Assembly: GCA_902494195.1 (NCBI GenBank)
Contig: CABUSH010000035.1
Location: 1-12,860 of the forward strand
DNA length: 12,860 nt
Reading direction: 5' to 3'
Source: an uncultured Collinsella sp.
Lineage (GTDB): Bacteria > Actinomycetota > Coriobacteriia > Coriobacteriales > Coriobacteriaceae
Shown piece after piece: positions 1-6,208 of the stretch (position 1 is the first letter of the stretch; each line of letters begins with the position of its first letter). The notes beneath the pieces were generated by a model that saw only the letters and a program-made list of their open reading frames with translations, was not told where the DNA came from and searched no databases. The position numbers were made by a program, and so were the translations under genes.

Positions 1-2
1 AG

Positions 3-680
3 CCCGAGGGTCTCATCGGCCAGGCTGTCGGCGCCGAGAATTGCGTCAAGATGGCTTCCGATCATGGTAACGGTGGCTGCGAGATGGGCTACTACCTCGC
101 CGACTGCTTCGGCCTGCGCCTGCTCAACCGCCGTGGCTGCTTCCCGCAGTTCGATAAGTTCATCGAGCAGACCAAGGACGTTTGGACCCACCTGGTCGAC
201 ATCCGCAAGAGCTTCGAGCCGCGCGCCGAGGAGCTCGCCAAGAAGTACGCCCTGGCCCCCTACACCATGTTCATCGGCTCGGGCGCCCTGTGGGGCGAGA
301 CGATCCTGTTCTCGATGTGCATCCTCGAGGAGATGCAGTGGAAGCGCACCCGCTACATCACCTCGGCCGACTTCTTCCACGGCACCCTCGAGCTCGTGGA
401 GCCCGGCGTCCCCGTGTTCCTGTTCATGGGCGAGGACGAGAACCGCAAGCTCGACGAGCGCGTCCGCGCCTTCCTCAACCGCGGCGTGACCGGCGACACC
501 GACATCAACATCATCGACACCGCCGAGTTCGCGATCCCCGGCCTTGACGACGAGTTCCGCGTCATCGTGTCTCCGTGGATCCTCTCCTCGCTGATTACCG
601 ATCGCCTTGCCGCTTACTACGAGACGGTCACCAAGCACAACCTCAACTACCGTCGTTACTATCACCAGTTCGACTACTAA
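3..680 (+). CDS. SIS-domain sugar-phosphate deglycase/isomerase, FrlB/FraB/GfrF-like (5' end cut off by window)
   Basis: The reading frame is open from base 3 to a TAA at 678-680 and has no start inside the window, so this is the C-terminal 225 residues of a protein whose family is usually about 330-390 residues. The ATG at 51 is an internal methionine, because family-like sequence (GAENCVK) lies upstream of it. The visible part looks like the second SIS domain of fructosamine-6-phosphate deglycases: an IGSGALWGE sugar-phosphate loop, then ILEEMQW and SADFFHGTLE. The Glu in ILEEMQW and the His in FFHG are 16 residues apart, the same spacing as I recall for the catalytic Glu/His pair of Salmonella FraB. 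Such enzymes cleave phosphorylated Amadori products in the cytoplasm to a hexose 6-phosphate plus an amino acid. The downstream mannose-family PTS and FrlC-like gene fit this role. A plain AgaS-type or GlmS-like isomerase/deaminase is the main alternative. Confidence 0.8.
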   Translation, partial: PEGLIGQAVGAENCVKMASDHGNGGCEMGYYLADCFGLRLLNRRGCFPQFDKFIEQTKDVWTHLVDIRKSFEPRAEELAKKYALAPYTMFIGSGALWGETILFSMCILEEMQWKRTRYITSADFFHGTLELVEPGVPVFLFMGEDENRKLDERVRAFLNRGVTGDTDINIIDTAEFAIPGLDDEFRVIVSPWILSSLITDRLAAYYETVTKHNLNYRRYYHQFDY

Positions 681-708
681 TAGTTGACCACTCATTTAAG
701 AAGCACCC

Positions 709-737
709 TGCCCGGGCGCATGCGTCCGGGCATTTTT
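709..737 (+). terminator. Rho-independent terminator-like hairpin after the SIS gene
   Basis: A 10-bp stem (709-718 with 723-732, including one G-T pair) closes on a 4-base CATG loop and is followed directly by five T residues (733-737). It lies 28 bases after the deglycase stop and only about 30 bases before the EIIA start, with its ribosome binding site in between. It probably ends or attenuates the upstream transcript. The short gap leaves little room for a new promoter, so the PTS genes may rely on read-through or RNA processing here. Confidence 0.8.
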
Positions 738-767
738 ATGCCGAAATTCGCTAGGAAGGGGAATCGA

Positions 768-1184
768 ATGAGGCAGTTTATCGTGGCGTCCCATGCTCAT
801 TTTGCGTCTGGAATCGTCGAGAGCATCGGCCTGCTTTCCGGCGAGCGCGAAAACGTCCATGCGCTCTCTATGTATGTCGACGGAAACGAGGACCTGACCA
901 AGGAGGCCGCAGCGATTCTGGACGGCTTTGCCGCGGACGATGAGGTCGTCGTTTGCACCGACCTCTTTGGCGGCAGTGTCAACAACGAGTTCACCAAGAT
1001 CGTCCAGACGCGTCCCAACACGCATCTGGTGACCAATATGAACCTGCCGCTCCTTATTCAGCTGCTGTTCGTGCCCGAATCCACCCCGATCGATGAGGCC
1101 ATTCGCCAGATCGTCGAGGCGGACGACACCAAGGTCAAGTACGTCAACGACCTGCTGGGGCAGGCCGAGCTCGATGAGTTTTAA
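768..1184 (+). CDS. PTS mannose/fructose/sorbose family EIIA component
   Basis: This 138-residue cytoplasmic protein accepts phosphate from HPr and passes it to EIIB. The N-terminus MRQFIVASHAHFASGI matches the EIIA-man fold, and His9 in the SHAH motif is the likely phosphorylated histidine. TDLFGGS at residues 64-70 and TNMNLPLL near 89-96 are typical of the family. The frame is open back to 684, but that stretch would translate through the terminator hairpin. The ATG at 768 has a good ribosome binding site (AGGAAGGGG at 753-761), so it was chosen. EIIB follows 17 bases later. Here EIIA is a free-standing domain, not fused to EIIB as in E. coli ManX. The family is clear; the substrate cannot be read from this gene. 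Confidence 0.93.
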   Translation: MRQFIVASHAHFASGIVESIGLLSGERENVHALSMYVDGNEDLTKEAAAILDGFAADDEVVVCTDLFGGSVNNEFTKIVQTRPNTHLVTNMNLPLLIQLLFVPESTPIDEAIRQIVEADDTKVKYVNDLLGQAELDEF

Positions 1185-1201
1185 CCACTAGGGAGCACAT
1201 C

Positions 1202-1672
1202 ATGATTCAGATGATTCGTGTAGATTATCGACTGCTTCACGGCCAGGTTGCCGTTAGCTGGACCTCGGCTCTGGGTGCCGATTGCATCCTGTTGGTGAGC
1301 GACACGGTCCTCAATGACAAGCTTCGTCTACAGGCCCTGTCCCTTGCAAAGCCTGAGGGCTGCAAGGTCGTCGTTAAAAACACCGAGGACGCCGTCAAGG
1401 CGCTCCAGAGCGGAGTGACCGATAAGTACAAGCTCTTCGTGGTTTGCGAGACGATCCAGCAGGCCGGTGCCGTCGCCAAGGCGATGGGAGTCAAGAAGAT
1501 CAACCTCGGCAACGTTGCCTTTAGCGAGAATGCCCGCCAGGTCTCGACGAGTGTGTTCCTTACGCCCGAAAACGAGGCATACGTGAAGGAGCTGCTCGGC
1601 GAGGGCTATGAACTGTTCATTCAGATGATTCCGGCAGATGCGAAGACTGACGCCGCGAAGGTCATCGGTTAG
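1202..1672 (+). CDS. PTS mannose/fructose/sorbose family EIIB component
   Basis: This 156-residue cytoplasmic subunit takes phosphate from EIIA and gives it to the incoming sugar bound by EIIC/EIID. The opening residues RVDYRLLHGQV carry the family signature, with His13 as the probable phosphorylated residue. The rest has the expected pattern: a buried strand (DCILLVSD, about 27-34), a KVVVKNTEDAVKAL segment and a C-terminal ELFIQMIPAD strand. Length is normal for a free EIIB (about 155-165). A GGGAG ribosome binding site lies at 1191-1195. An in-frame ATG at 1211 is a possible shorter start, but it sits just before the signature and further from the binding site. EIIC starts 8 bases after the stop, so both are surely cotranscribed. 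Confidence 0.94.
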   Translation: MIQMIRVDYRLLHGQVAVSWTSALGADCILLVSDTVLNDKLRLQALSLAKPEGCKVVVKNTEDAVKALQSGVTDKYKLFVVCETIQQAGAVAKAMGVKKINLGNVAFSENARQVSTSVFLTPENEAYVKELLGEGYELFIQMIPADAKTDAAKVIG

Positions 1673-1680
1673 GGGCTGTC

Positions 1681-2472
1681 ATGGTTATCAAGACAATCCT
1701 GATTTTCCTGATTGCCCTTTTGGGCTATTCCGAGTGGCTGACGGGCACGAGCTACCTCCAGCGCCCGATCGTGCTCGGACCTCTGGTTGGCCTTGTCATG
1801 GGCGACATGGTGACTGGCACGATCATGGGCGCCACGATGGAGCTTGCCATGGTCGGCGCCATCTCGGTCGGTGCGTATAACCCGCCCGATACGATTTCCG
1901 GAACCATTCTGGGTGTGTCGCTTGCCATGCAGGCCGGCGCGGACGCTTCGGCGGCCCTGACCCTGGGTATTCCCATCGCAACGATCGTCCTGGCGCTCGA
2001 TACCGCCCTGGGCCAGCCGGTGATGCTGCTGCTGGTGCACCGTATCGACAAAAACGTCGAGGACGGAGACACCAAGGCCATCACGCGCAACATGCTCATC
2101 GCCGGCTACGCGCAGAGCTGGTGCGGCCTGCTGATTATTCCCCTGGCATTCTTCTTTGGCGCCGATGCTGTTGCCAGCCTGCTCAACATCATCCCCGATT
2201 TCGTTCAGACCGGTATGGATGTCGCCGCCGCCTTCTTGCCCGCACTCGGTTTTGCAATGCTGGCTCAGATGATTATGAACAAAACGGTGGCGCCGTTCTT
2301 CTTCGCTGGCTTCTTCCTCGTCGCCTACTTTGGCATTAGCACGACGGGCGTGGCGATCTTTGCCGCGATCATCGTCGTCGCGATGACGGTTTTGGGTGAC
2401 AAGAAAAAGGCGGAGCAGCCCGCAGTGGCAACCGAGGATCCTGCGATTGGGAGTGGGTTCGATGAGTTTTAA
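1681..2472 (+). CDS. PTS mannose/fructose/sorbose family EIIC membrane component
   Basis: This 263-residue integral membrane protein forms the sugar channel together with EIID. Long hydrophobic stretches run at about residues 3-20, 28-60, 90-118, 140-160, 180-198 and 203-238. The segment RPIVLGPLVGLVMGD (28-42) followed by GATMELAMVG (50-59) and the YNPPD turn (66-70) are characteristic of EIIC-man proteins. The C-terminus after residue 240 is a polar tail (KKKAEQ...). Its last codons overlap the EIID start by 11 bases, which suggests translational coupling. The gene follows EIIB after 8 bases. The family is certain; substrate specificity is inferred only from the neighbouring deglycase and epimerase genes. 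Confidence 0.94.
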   Translation: MVIKTILIFLIALLGYSEWLTGTSYLQRPIVLGPLVGLVMGDMVTGTIMGATMELAMVGAISVGAYNPPDTISGTILGVSLAMQAGADASAALTLGIPIATIVLALDTALGQPVMLLLVHRIDKNVEDGDTKAITRNMLIAGYAQSWCGLLIIPLAFFFGADAVASLLNIIPDFVQTGMDVAAAFLPALGFAMLAQMIMNKTVAPFFFAGFFLVAYFGISTTGVAIFAAIIVVAMTVLGDKKKAEQPAVATEDPAIGSGFDEF

Positions 2473-3298
2473 GTTTGAGTCTTCTTACGACGGGCTGATT
2501 TCCCGCGCAGACCTTAAGAAGCTGTTCTGGCGCTCGATTCCCTATGAGCATTCCTGGAACTACGAGCGTATGGGCCATATCGGCTTTATGTGGGCCCTTA
2601 TGCCGATCCTTCGCAAGTTGTATCCGCAGGATGCGGACTTTAAGGCCGCCCTCAAGCGCCATATGGAGCTCTATAACGTCACGCCGTACATCTCGACGCT
2701 CCCCATGTCCATCGCCGCTGCAATGGAGGAGGTCAACGCTACTGACGATAGCTTTGACACGAGCGCGATCTCTAATGTCAAGCTTGCTTTGATGGGGCCG
2801 CTGTCCGGCGTGGGCGATGCCTTCTACTGGGGCACGCTGCGAATTTTGGCAACGGGTGTCGGCACGTCGCTGGCGCTACAGGGCTCTATTCTTGGCCCGA
2901 TTTTGTTCCTGCTCGTGTTCAATGTCCCTCACTACATCATCCGTTACCTGCTGACGTTTGTGGGGTATCGCTTTGGCTCGGACATGATCAGCAAGGTCCA
3001 GGAATCGGGCATTATGGACACGATCGTCAAGATGGCCTCTATCATGGGCGCCATGGTGATCGGCGCTATGACCATGGAGATGGTCACCGTGGACATTCCG
3101 CTCATGGTCGGTGCGGGCGATGGTGCTCAGACGCTGGCCGAGCTGCTCAACGGAATCTTCCCGGGCTTTGTCACGATGGGGCTGTTTGGAATCGTCTATC
3201 TCATGCTCAAGAAGAAGATGAATCCGCTGGTCATCATGCTCGTGATCCTGCTCGTGAGTATCGCCGGCGCGTTCTTTGGAGTGCTTGGTGTTCAGTAG
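2462..3298 (+). CDS. PTS mannose/fructose/sorbose family EIID membrane component
   Basis: This 278-residue protein is the second membrane subunit of the mannose-type permease. The sequence shows LFWRSIPYEHSWNYERM (21-37), the family hallmark MGPLSGVGDAFYWGTLR (111-127) and hydrophobic segments at about 128-165, 190-215 and 232-275. Length is normal for the family (about 270-300). The frame is open back to 2396, but residues before 2462 would be translated from EIIC coding sequence in another frame and do not resemble EIID. The ATG at 2462, with GGGAG upstream at 2450-2454, gives the normal MSFKFESSYDG start. It overlaps the end of EIIC by 11 bases. A terminator-like hairpin follows 32 bases after the stop. 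Confidence 0.93.
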   Translation: MSFKFESSYDGLISRADLKKLFWRSIPYEHSWNYERMGHIGFMWALMPILRKLYPQDADFKAALKRHMELYNVTPYISTLPMSIAAAMEEVNATDDSFDTSAISNVKLALMGPLSGVGDAFYWGTLRILATGVGTSLALQGSILGPILFLLVFNVPHYIIRYLLTFVGYRFGSDMISKVQESGIMDTIVKMASIMGAMVIGAMTMEMVTVDIPLMVGAGDGAQTLAELLNGIFPGFVTMGLFGIVYLMLKKKMNPLVIMLVILLVSIAGAFFGVLGVQ

Positions 3299-3330
3299 GG
3301 CATCCGTCATAATGAGAATAATGTAAGAGG

Positions 3331-3364
3331 GGGCGTCGCGCACACTGTGCTGCGGCGCCCTTTT
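3331..3364 (+). terminator. Rho-independent terminator-like hairpin after EIID
   Basis: The stem pairs GGGCG (3331-3335) with CGCCC (3356-3360), then a T-G wobble, CGC with GCG, and GCAC with GTGC around a 3-base ACT loop. One unpaired T is the only bulge. Four T residues (3361-3364) follow. The next gene starts 18 bases later, with its ribosome binding site in between, so this hairpin probably attenuates rather than fully separates transcription of the epimerase gene. Confidence 0.75.
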
Positions 3365-3381
3365 GCCGAAAGGTGGACAAG

Positions 3382-4218
3382 ATGGAGTATCCGCAGCTTG
3401 CCGTCATGAATATCAGCCATCGTTATTTTGACCTTGAGGAATTCTTTTCTTCGGCAGCGGCCTCGGGCTACACGTGTTGCGAGCTTTGGACCGGGGCGAT
3501 GCATCTGTATGTCGATTGCCATGGATACGATTCGCTCGAGCAGGTGCGGGAGCTGTCGCAGCGGTATGGGGTTCGGATTGTGGGGCTTTGTCCCGAACAG
3601 AACAACCCCAAGCCGTGGAATATCGCGGCGCGCGGGAATGAGGCGCGCGCCCGCACACTCGCGTACTTTAAGAACGTTGTGGATATCGCGGCGGAACTTG
3701 GAGCCGAGCAGGTCATGGTCTCGAGCGGCTGGGCATTTTTGAACGAGCCGATCGAGGACGCGTGGGGTCGCAGCGCCTCGATGCTGCGTGCGATTGCCGA
3801 ACATGCGGGAGAGCGCGGCGTGCGACTGGTGCTCGAGGCCCTACAGCCGGTTGAGTCGATGATCGTGAACTCGGCGGCCGACACGAAGCGCATGATCGAG
3901 GCAGTTGATCATCCGGCACTTAAGGCGTGTCTGGATTTGGGCGCTATGGCGGTGGCAGGGGATACCATCGACGATTATTTCGATCTGCTTGGCGATGATG
4001 TCGCCCACGTGCATTTTGTCGATGTTGCGGCAGATGGCACGACGCATCTTGCCTGGGGTGACGGCGACCGCGATATGCGCGCCGACCTGGATAGGCTGGT
4101 GGCGCGCGGCTATCGCGGGGTTGTTTCGGCCGAGACCTATGACGGGCGCTATTTCGCCGACCCCGCAGCTGCCGATGCGCAGGTAATGGCAGAGTATCGT
4201 CGTGCGATTGGCGCCTAG
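3382..4218 (+). CDS. Sugar phosphate isomerase/epimerase, TIM barrel, FrlC-like (possible fructoselysine 3-epimerase)
   Basis: This 278-residue protein belongs to the xylose isomerase-like TIM-barrel (AP endonuclease family 2) group and aligns along its length with my memory of E. coli FrlC, the fructoselysine/psicoselysine 3-epimerase. Shared blocks include GY..CELW.G..H (29-41), YGVRIVGLCPEQNNPKPWN (62-80) and LVLEALQPVES (149-159). Probable metal ligands are Glu152, Asp185 (CLDLGA), His211 (HVHFVD) and Glu251 (SAETYD), at positions very close to those of FrlC. It would interconvert C3 epimers of a ketose adduct in the cytoplasm before or after phosphorylation. The ATG at 3382 has AAAGGTGG (3369-3376) upstream; a GTG at 3373 lies inside that site and is less likely. 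Other epimerases such as tagatose or allulose 3-epimerase remain possible. Confidence 0.75.
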   Translation: MEYPQLAVMNISHRYFDLEEFFSSAAASGYTCCELWTGAMHLYVDCHGYDSLEQVRELSQRYGVRIVGLCPEQNNPKPWNIAARGNEARARTLAYFKNVVDIAAELGAEQVMVSSGWAFLNEPIEDAWGRSASMLRAIAEHAGERGVRLVLEALQPVESMIVNSAADTKRMIEAVDHPALKACLDLGAMAVAGDTIDDYFDLLGDDVAHVHFVDVAADGTTHLAWGDGDRDMRADLDRLVARGYRGVVSAETYDGRYFADPAAADAQVMAEYRRAIGA

Positions 4219-4281
4219 GCGGGTTTGGGTTGCGGCGATCTGCCCTATGTTTCCAAATGAATACGGCGTGGGCGGCTGCGA

Positions 4282-4309
4282 TGGATTTTCCCCGCAAACA
4301 CTCTAGTAT
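4282..4309 (+). promoter_or_regulatory. Weak candidate promoter before the his operon
   Basis: TAGTAT at 4304-4309 (or the overlapping TATGCT at 4307-4312) resembles a -10 box. TGGATT at 4282-4287 is a poor -35 match, 16 bases upstream. A start near 4316 would place the perfect hairpin at 4321-4352 at the very 5' end of the mRNA. The region is the only sizeable gap (169 bases) between the epimerase gene and hisZ-hisG, so a promoter is expected here. The boxes themselves are weak and could be chance. Confidence 0.25.
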
Positions 4310-4320
4310 GCTAAAGTACC

Positions 4321-4352
4321 CAGAAGACCGGCGGAGCTATGCCGGTCTTCTG
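4321..4352 (+). terminator. Perfect 12-bp stem hairpin between the epimerase gene and the his operon
   Basis: Bases 4321-4332 and 4341-4352 are exact reverse complements around an 8-base GGAGCTAT loop. The flank is TTCTATAT, a poor T-tract, so termination could be partial. The hairpin lies 102 bases after the epimerase stop and 35 bases before the hisZ-hisG ATG. It may end the upstream transcript, or act as a leader structure or attenuator for his. I see no His-codon-rich leader peptide and no T-box-like sequence. Confidence 0.55.
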
Positions 4353-4387
4353 TTCTATATGAAACACAGCATGAGGAGGCTCACCAG

Positions 4388-6103
4388 ATGACGGCCACAC
4401 CGTGGGGATTCCGGGACATATTGCCCGAGGAGGCTCAGGCGCGCGAGGAGATTGCGCTGACGGTGAAGGGCTGCTTTAGGGAGCATCATTACCTGCCGGT
4501 CGAGACGCCGCTGCTCGAGGACAAGGGTTCGCTCGAGGAAGGCGGCCGCATCGCGGACACGCCGTTCAAGCTTTTTGATGACGACGGTCGCCTGCTGGTG
4601 GTCCGTCCCGACAACACACTGCCGATCGTTCGCCTGGTTTCGACTCGCATGCGCGCGGCCGATCTGCCGCTGCGCCTGCGCTATGAGGCGCCGGTGGTCC
4701 GCGAGTGTCAGCGCAATGCCGGTGGCTCGCGTCAGTTTACGCAGCTGGGCTTTGAGCTTATCGGTGCGGGCGATACCACGGGCGATGTCGAGATCGTCTC
4801 GCTGGTGGCCGAGGCCGTGCGCAAGCTGGCACTGCCCGATGCGCGCATTATCGCAGGTAGCGTGCGTCCGTTTAAGGAGCTGCTCGCGGCCTGTGGGGAT
4901 CGCGAACTGGCTGCCGAGGCATTGCGTTGCGTGCACGCCAACGACTTTGTGGGCCTCGATGCCCGTGTGGCGGCAAGCGCCGAGCCCGAGGCCGTCAAGG
5001 CTGCCATTAGCGAGCTGCCGCGCTTGCACGGCGGCGCCGAGGTACTCGACCGCGTCGACGCGCTGCTGACGGCGGCGGGCATTGTCGCGCCGCTCACGCG
5101 CGAGCTGCGCGCCCTGGTCGAGGGCCTGGCTCCCGAGGACGCCCAGGTGCTGTCCTTCGACTTCTCCATCATGAACTCGTTTGATTACTACACGGGCCTG
5201 GTCTTTAAGGCCTATGCCGGCGGCCTGCCCGATCCGGTCGGTTCGGGCGGACGCTACGACTCCATCTTTACCGGCGCATTTGGCGACGGCATCGAGGTGC
5301 CGGCGGCGGGCTTCGCCTTTTCGCTCGAGCGTCTGGAGGCCGCGCGCACCTCGGCCGAGGACGCTGCTTCCGATGGTGACCATGCCGTGGGCCGCGGCAC
5401 CGAGGATCCGCTGCGCATTGCCGTGCCCAAGGGCTCGCTCAAGGCCGACACGCTCGACGTGCTCGAGGCCGCGGGCTTGGATGTCTCGGAGCTGCGCGAT
5501 CCCGGTCGTCACCTCATCGTGCGCGGCCGCGACACACACGCTGGTGAGGGCACGGTCGGCGATATCGAGTTTGTCATTGTGCGCCCCAGCGATGCGCCCG
5601 CCTTTGTGGGCTGCGGTGGTGCCGATTGCGGCATCTGCGGCTGGGATTCGCTTATCGAGGCCGACCTTAACCTGCTGCAGCTGGTCGATCTGGGCTACGG
5701 CCTGTGCACGTTTATCGAGGCGGAGCCCGCATGGCGCGCTGGCCAGGCCGAGCGCAACTATGCCCGCCGCGGTTCTCTTCGCGTGGCCACCAAGTACCCG
5801 CGCATCGCGAGCGCTTGGTATGCCGAGCGTGGCGTGAATGCCGACATCGTTTCGCTGCACGGCAATATTGAGTTGGGCCCCATCGTTGGCATGACCGACC
5901 GCATCGTGGACATTACCGCCACGGGTGCCACGCTGCGCGACAACGACCTGGTCATCACCGGCCGCATCATGGACTGCACGGCCCGCTTCTTTGTCAATCC
6001 GGGTGCCGCTCGCTTGGATCCGCGCGTGCGCAATCTGGCAGATCGCTTGGCGGCGGCCGTGAAGGACAAGCATTTTGAGCCCGTCGCGGGCTCGGCACAA
6101 TAG
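4388..6103 (+). CDS. hisZ-hisG: Fused ATP phosphoribosyltransferase: HisZ regulatory domain + short-form HisG catalytic domain
   Basis: One uninterrupted 571-residue frame joins two proteins that are normally separate. Residues 1-320 are HisZ, the class II tRNA-synthetase-like regulatory subunit: GFRDILPEEA (7-16), RPDNTLPIVR (73-82), YYTGLVFKAYA (267-277) and GGRYD (287-291). Residues 321-341 are a polar, Ala/Asp/Gly-rich linker. Residues 342-562 are short-form HisG: LRIAVPKGSL (342-351), CGGADCGICGWDSLIE (409-424), RVATKYPRIA (465-474) and the PRPP-binding loop DRIVDITATGATLRDN (504-519). It makes phosphoribosyl-ATP from ATP and PRPP, the first and feedback-controlled step of histidine synthesis. 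The ATG has GAGGAGG at 4373-4379. As the first gene of the his operon it fits its pathway position. No frameshift is needed to explain the fusion. Confidence 0.93.
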   Translation: MTATPWGFRDILPEEAQAREEIALTVKGCFREHHYLPVETPLLEDKGSLEEGGRIADTPFKLFDDDGRLLVVRPDNTLPIVRLVSTRMRAADLPLRLRYEAPVVRECQRNAGGSRQFTQLGFELIGAGDTTGDVEIVSLVAEAVRKLALPDARIIAGSVRPFKELLAACGDRELAAEALRCVHANDFVGLDARVAASAEPEAVKAAISELPRLHGGAEVLDRVDALLTAAGIVAPLTRELRALVEGLAPEDAQVLSFDFSIMNSFDYYTGLVFKAYAGGLPDPVGSGGRYDSIFTGAFGDGIEVPAAGFAFSLERLEAARTSAEDAASDGDHAVGRGTEDPLRIAVPKGSLKADTLDVLEAAGLDVSELRDPGRHLIVRGRDTHAGEGTVGDIEFVIVRPSDAPAFVGCGGADCGICGWDSLIEADLNLLQLVDLGYGLCTFIEAEPAWRAGQAERNYARRGSLRVATKYPRIASAWYAERGVNADIVSLHGNIELGPIVGMTDRIVDITATGATLRDNDLVITGRIMDCTARFFVNPGAARLDPRVRNLADRLAAAVKDKHFEPVAGSAQ

Positions 6104-6208
6104 CGTGAGCACGCACGGGCGACCCAACGTACGGGCTGCGGGTCGACTGGCGCCGCCGCCCGGCCTCTCGTTTTTCGAACATAGCCTCGACCGATAGGGG
6201 ATACCGAA

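Noticed and set aside
684..767. N-terminal extension of the EIIA reading frame
   Set aside because: It would translate the terminator hairpin and adds residues absent from EIIA proteins. The ATG at 768 has a good ribosome binding site.
6077..6093. 7-bp stem hairpin near the end of hisZ-hisG
   Set aside because: It lies inside the coding sequence, has no T-tract, and is the sort of short GC palindrome common in high-GC genes.
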